Shown here piece after piece: positions 8,395-10,607 of a stretch of 10,607 bases of DNA. A program made the translations under genes and the position numbers. The stretch covers positions 1 through 10,607 of the forward strand of contig QIEB01000291.1 in the NCBI GenBank assembly GCA_003229495.1. Direction: 5' to 3'. The DNA is from Flammeovirgaceae bacterium (GTDB taxonomy: Bacteria > Bacteroidota > Bacteroidia > Cytophagales > Cyclobacteriaceae). Positions within the stretch are counted from its first letter, which is position 1. Each line of letters opens with the position of its first letter. The notes under the pieces were generated by a model. The model was not told where the DNA came from, ran no database searches, and was given only the letters and a program-made list of their open reading frames with translations.

Positions 8395-8549
8395 CGTTTT
8401 ATTTATATTAGGGGCTAAAGAAGTATAGTAGAAATTAAATGTATTGTTAGTTTGATTCCTTTCATAATGACAGTTTAAGTTACGAATTTGTTTTTTTGAA
8501 CTGTCCAATTTTTATGGAAGGCTACAATCCTAGCCCCATGCCCCAGCTC

Positions 8550-8581
8550 TTTGCCCTTTAAACAATTTCTCTTTACTTTTA
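8550..8581 (+). promoter_or_regulatory. Candidate Bacteroidota promoter for the creatininase-fold gene
   Basis: TTTG at 8550-8553 is followed after 20 nt by TACTTTTA at 8574-8581. This matches the Bacteroidota -33 TTTG and seven of the eight positions of the -7 TAnnTTTG element (A for the final G). The ATG of the creatininase-fold gene is 24 bp further on, which would give a short leader. I found no equally good match on the opposite strand for the divergent lipoprotein gene. The local AT-richness makes a chance match possible. Confidence 0.4.
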
Positions 8582-8605
8582 TCACTCATCAAACCCCCTA
8601 AAAAA

Positions 8606-9373
8606 ATGCCTGGACGACCTTATATTCTCGCAGAAACCAACTGGCGGGATGTTAAATCGCAGCGGTACCAACTGGCGGTGCTACCCTGGGGTGCTACCGA
8701 AGCACACAATTACCATTTGCCATATGCCACTGACAACATACAGTGCGACTATATTTCCGCAAGATCAGCTGAGATAGCATGGGAAGAAGGGGCCAAGGTT
8801 ATTGTTTTACCTACTGTCCCATTTGGTGTAAACAGTGGTCAGATGGATATTCCATTATGCTTAAATATGAATCCGACTACCCAGCTTGGCTTGTTAATGG
8901 ACTTGATCCAGGTTTTGACAACACATGATATTGATAAATTGGTTATATTGAATGGGCACGGCGGTAACAATTTTAAGGCAATGATCCGTGAGTTGTCGGT
9001 GCACTATCCAGAAGTGTTTGTTTGTAGTGCCAATTGGTATCAGGCCTCAGATCAAAACACAATATTTCACGAACCGGGTGACCATGCTGGTGAAATGGAA
9101 ACTAGTTGTGTCATGCATATTGCCCCAGAATTGGTGTTAGACCTTTCAGAAGCCGGCAGCGGTGCCGCCCGACAATTTAGAATGGAAGGTCTCAAAAAGG
9201 GATGGGTTACCGCCCAAAGGGCATGGACTCAGGTTACCGAAGACACCGGTGTAGGCAACCCGTCACAGGCTGCTGCAGAAAAAGGGAAACGATACCTGGA
9301 AGAATCTGCCCAGGAAATAGCTAGATTCTTTATACAATTGGCGTCACTGGATAATAACGACCTCTATGAATGA
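8606..9373 (+). CDS. Creatininase-fold amidohydrolase (creatininase/ArfB/MftE superfamily)
   Basis: The 255-residue protein has no signal peptide and should be cytoplasmic. It carries the dinuclear-metal signature of the creatininase superfamily: TEAHNYHLPYATD gives Glu32, His34 and Asp43 with the spacing of the creatininase ligands. NGHGGN gives His118, and DHAGEMETS (160-167) the second acidic site. True creatininases have NGHYEN at the middle motif, with a metal-binding glutamate. NGHGGN together with HAGExETS is typical of relatives that hydrolyse other small amides, such as formamide hydrolases of flavin/deazaflavin synthesis and the MftE peptidase. Creatinine is therefore an unlikely substrate. 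The start at 8606 follows an A-rich leader and a candidate promoter at 8550-8581. It is divergent from the lipoprotein gene and its last 10 bp overlap the end of the kinase gene. A role in processing an amino-sugar derivative is inference from context. Confidence 0.9.
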   Translation: MPGRPYILAETNWRDVKSQRYQLAVLPWGATEAHNYHLPYATDNIQCDYISARSAEIAWEEGAKVIVLPTVPFGVNSGQMDIPLCLNMNPTTQLGLLMDLIQVLTTHDIDKLVILNGHGGNNFKAMIRELSVHYPEVFVCSANWYQASDQNTIFHEPGDHAGEMETSCVMHIAPELVLDLSEAGSGAARQFRMEGLKKGWVTAQRAWTQVTEDTGVGNPSQAAAEKGKRYLEESAQEIARFFIQLASLDNNDLYE

Positions 9374-10461
9374 ACAAATTTTTTAATACTGTCATCCAAA
9401 ATTTCTCCTATCTCTCGCTGTTTTCTTTCTATATCCGCAACTAAATTAAATTGGTTGCGAGCCCGGTCCAGATTCTGACGGGCATAATCGATCTTATAAT
9501 AAACATCGCCAGACAAAAAATCCGTAAGGAACCTGATTCCCATAATATAGGTCATCCACCAGGGACCGATTTTAAGGCTTTCTACTTCGGGTTTACCTAA
9601 CGGAATGTCAATGGTGCTAAAAAAGCCTTCGCACAATGACTGGAAAATATCAATTCTAAAATAAGCGTCTTCAGCTTTGCCTTCTTCCAACACACTGTTA
9701 CAAAAAGTACGACCCATGTCGCCAAAATCATATAATAGTAGCCCTGGCATGATGGTATCCAGGTCCACCACACAAATGCCCTGGGTGGTTCCTCGTTTGA
9801 ACAAGACGTTGTTGATTTTGGTGTCATTATGGGTTACCCGGGTTGGTATCAGATTGCTATCTATCAGTTTTGAATATTCCGCCACTTGCGGTCCTCTACC
9901 CAAAGCGAATTCTACTTCATTCTTATAATGGTCAGCCTTTCCTACGGTATCTTTATCTACGGCCTTCTTTAGCTGCTGGAAACGGATTCCGAGATGGTGA
10001 AAGTCAGGAATGGTGGTAAACAGATTTCCCGGATTCAAACCACTTACGAGTTTAAAGAACTGGCCAAAAGCTTTGGCAGCCCCCCTGGCCTGATTCGGGT
10101 GGGTAACCTTATCTAAAGAGTCGGACTGATCAATAAAATTATAAACCCTCCAAAAACTCCCGGACTGATTCTGATATATTAAATCACCGTTTCGTGATTT
10201 GATAATATGCAAAGATTGCAGTGTATCATCGCTGTTGGCCTTGTTTAAATGGTCCAATACCTGAGCAATGTTACTCATTACTTCTTGCGGGTTTTTGAAT
10301 ACCTTTTGGTTGAATTTTTGTAAGACGAATTTTGAGGAAAGGGCATCAGAACAGGTAACTAGGTAGGTGTCGTGAATATGACCTGACCCCAGTGAAGAAA
10401 CATTTTGTACTGTCCCCGGAAACTCAAACTCTTGATCCAGAAAAGCAAAATCTTCCTTCAT
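9364..10461 (-). CDS. NahK-like sugar kinase (aminoglycoside phosphotransferase fold)
   Basis: This 365-residue cytoplasmic kinase has the APH/choline-kinase fold. LGSGHIHDTY (24-33) forms the nucleotide loop and FVLQKFNQ (45-52) supplies the ATP-contacting lysine. THNDTKINNVLF (210-221) is the catalytic loop, with Asp213 as the likely base, and VVDLDTIMPGLLLYDFGD (231-248) carries the magnesium-binding aspartates. This combination closely resembles N-acetylhexosamine 1-kinase (NahK) of the bifidobacterial GlcNAc/GalNAc salvage pathway, which makes GlcNAc-1-phosphate or GalNAc-1-phosphate from ATP; the length is also similar. With a GH20 enzyme nearby this would let freed N-acetylhexosamine enter metabolism at C1 rather than C6. 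The kinase could instead act on another sugar or amino alcohol, so no symbol is given. It starts at the ATG at 10461 and ends with TAG inside the last codons of the convergent creatininase-fold gene. Confidence 0.85.
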   Translation of the reverse strand: MKEDFAFLDQEFEFPGTVQNVSSLGSGHIHDTYLVTCSDALSSKFVLQKFNQKVFKNPQEVMSNIAQVLDHLNKANSDDTLQSLHIIKSRNGDLIYQNQSGSFWRVYNFIDQSDSLDKVTHPNQARGAAKAFGQFFKLVSGLNPGNLFTTIPDFHHLGIRFQQLKKAVDKDTVGKADHYKNEVEFALGRGPQVAEYSKLIDSNLIPTRVTHNDTKINNVLFKRGTTQGICVVDLDTIMPGLLLYDFGDMGRTFCNSVLEEGKAEDAYFRIDIFQSLCEGFFSTIDIPLGKPEVESLKIGPWWMTYIMGIRFLTDFLSGDVYYKIDYARQNLDRARNQFNLVADIERKQREIGEILDDSIKKFVHS

Positions 10462-10532
10462 AATTTAGTGTTAAGTTCAGTGTACTGTGTCGTATAAGTC
10501 GCAGGTATTTTTGTTTCAGGCGATGCAAAAAA

Positions 10533-10557
10533 TATGCGCATAACTAAAGTTACGTAA
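10533..10557. promoter_or_regulatory. Two adjacent short palindromes upstream of the kinase gene
   Basis: TATGCGCATA (10533-10542) and TTACGTAA (10550-10557) are both perfect palindromes, 7 bp apart and 72-98 bp upstream of the kinase ATG. Paired palindromes in a leader are compatible with an operator for a dimeric regulator, but short AT-rich palindromes are common by chance and no regulator gene is visible. The same stretch, read toward the kinase, has TATTTTTTG, one base longer than the TAnnTTTG promoter element. Nothing else is apparent in the final 146 bp. Confidence 0.2.
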
Positions 10558-10607
10558 GTATTTTTTAAAGAAGTATGGGGCAAAAAGAGCAAGACTTGGT
10601 TTGGCTA

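Noticed and set aside
8411..8537. Inverted 7-mers GGGGCTA (8411-8417) and TAGCCCC (8531-8537) in the divergent region.
   Set aside because: Only 7 bp at a distance of over 100 bp; expected by chance.
8636..8678. A 12-bp direct repeat (ACCAACTGGCGG at 8636-8647 and 8667-8678) at the start of the creatininase-fold gene.
   Set aside because: It is read in two different frames as conserved-looking protein sequence; nothing suggests an operator or mobile-element scar.

Overview
The window looks like chromosomal DNA of a member of the Bacteroidota. The evidence is the moderately AT-rich composition, the absence of clear Shine-Dalgarno sequences before most starts, the many exported or lipid-anchored enzymes, and a candidate Bacteroidota-type promoter (TTTG, 20-nt spacer, TAnnTTT). 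The lineage within the phylum cannot be fixed from sequence alone; a Cytophagales- or Flavobacteriia-like glycan degrader would fit.

Layout. (1) Positions 3-374, plus strand: the 3' end of a leucine-rich-repeat protein made of exact 22-residue repeats, whose 5' end lies outside the window. (2) Positions 8394 down to 508, minus strand: a same-strand run of five genes, probably one or two transcripts. In transcription order they are an uncharacterised lipoprotein, an exported DUF4832-type putative glycoside hydrolase, an exported GH20 beta-N-acetylhexosaminidase-like enzyme, a lipoprotein amidohydrolase of the Amidohydro_2 type, and a two-domain alpha/beta-hydrolase (acetylxylan-esterase/prolyl-oligopeptidase-like) that is broken. 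(3) Positions 8606-9373, plus strand: a cytoplasmic creatininase-fold amidohydrolase, divergent from the run. (4) Positions 10461 down to 9364, minus strand: a sugar kinase resembling N-acetylhexosamine 1-kinase (NahK), whose 3' end overlaps that of the creatininase-fold gene by 10 bp. (5) The last ~145 bp are non-coding, with two short palindromes.

How the genes may work together (inference). The exported GH20, DUF4832 protein, amidohydrolase and esterase-like protein would strip sugars and substituents from a glycan outside the cytoplasm. Released N-acetylhexosamine would be phosphorylated at C1 by the NahK-like kinase, and the creatininase-fold enzyme would hydrolyse an amide of a downstream or accessory compound. 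No SusC/SusD pair, sugar transporter or regulator is visible, so this is at best part of a utilisation locus.

The most informative irregularities are two. The esterase-like gene has lost an internal segment of 3n+2 bases near 2119-2128, so its N-terminal piece and its still-open 528-codon remainder lie in different frames. A 16-codon stretch at 7383-7430 resembles the C-terminus of the neighbouring DUF4832 protein and may be the remnant of a lost paralogue. I see no phage, transposon, CRISPR array, tRNA or rRNA, and no convincing evidence of a wholly new system. The least explained protein is the 324-residue lipoprotein at 7420-8394.
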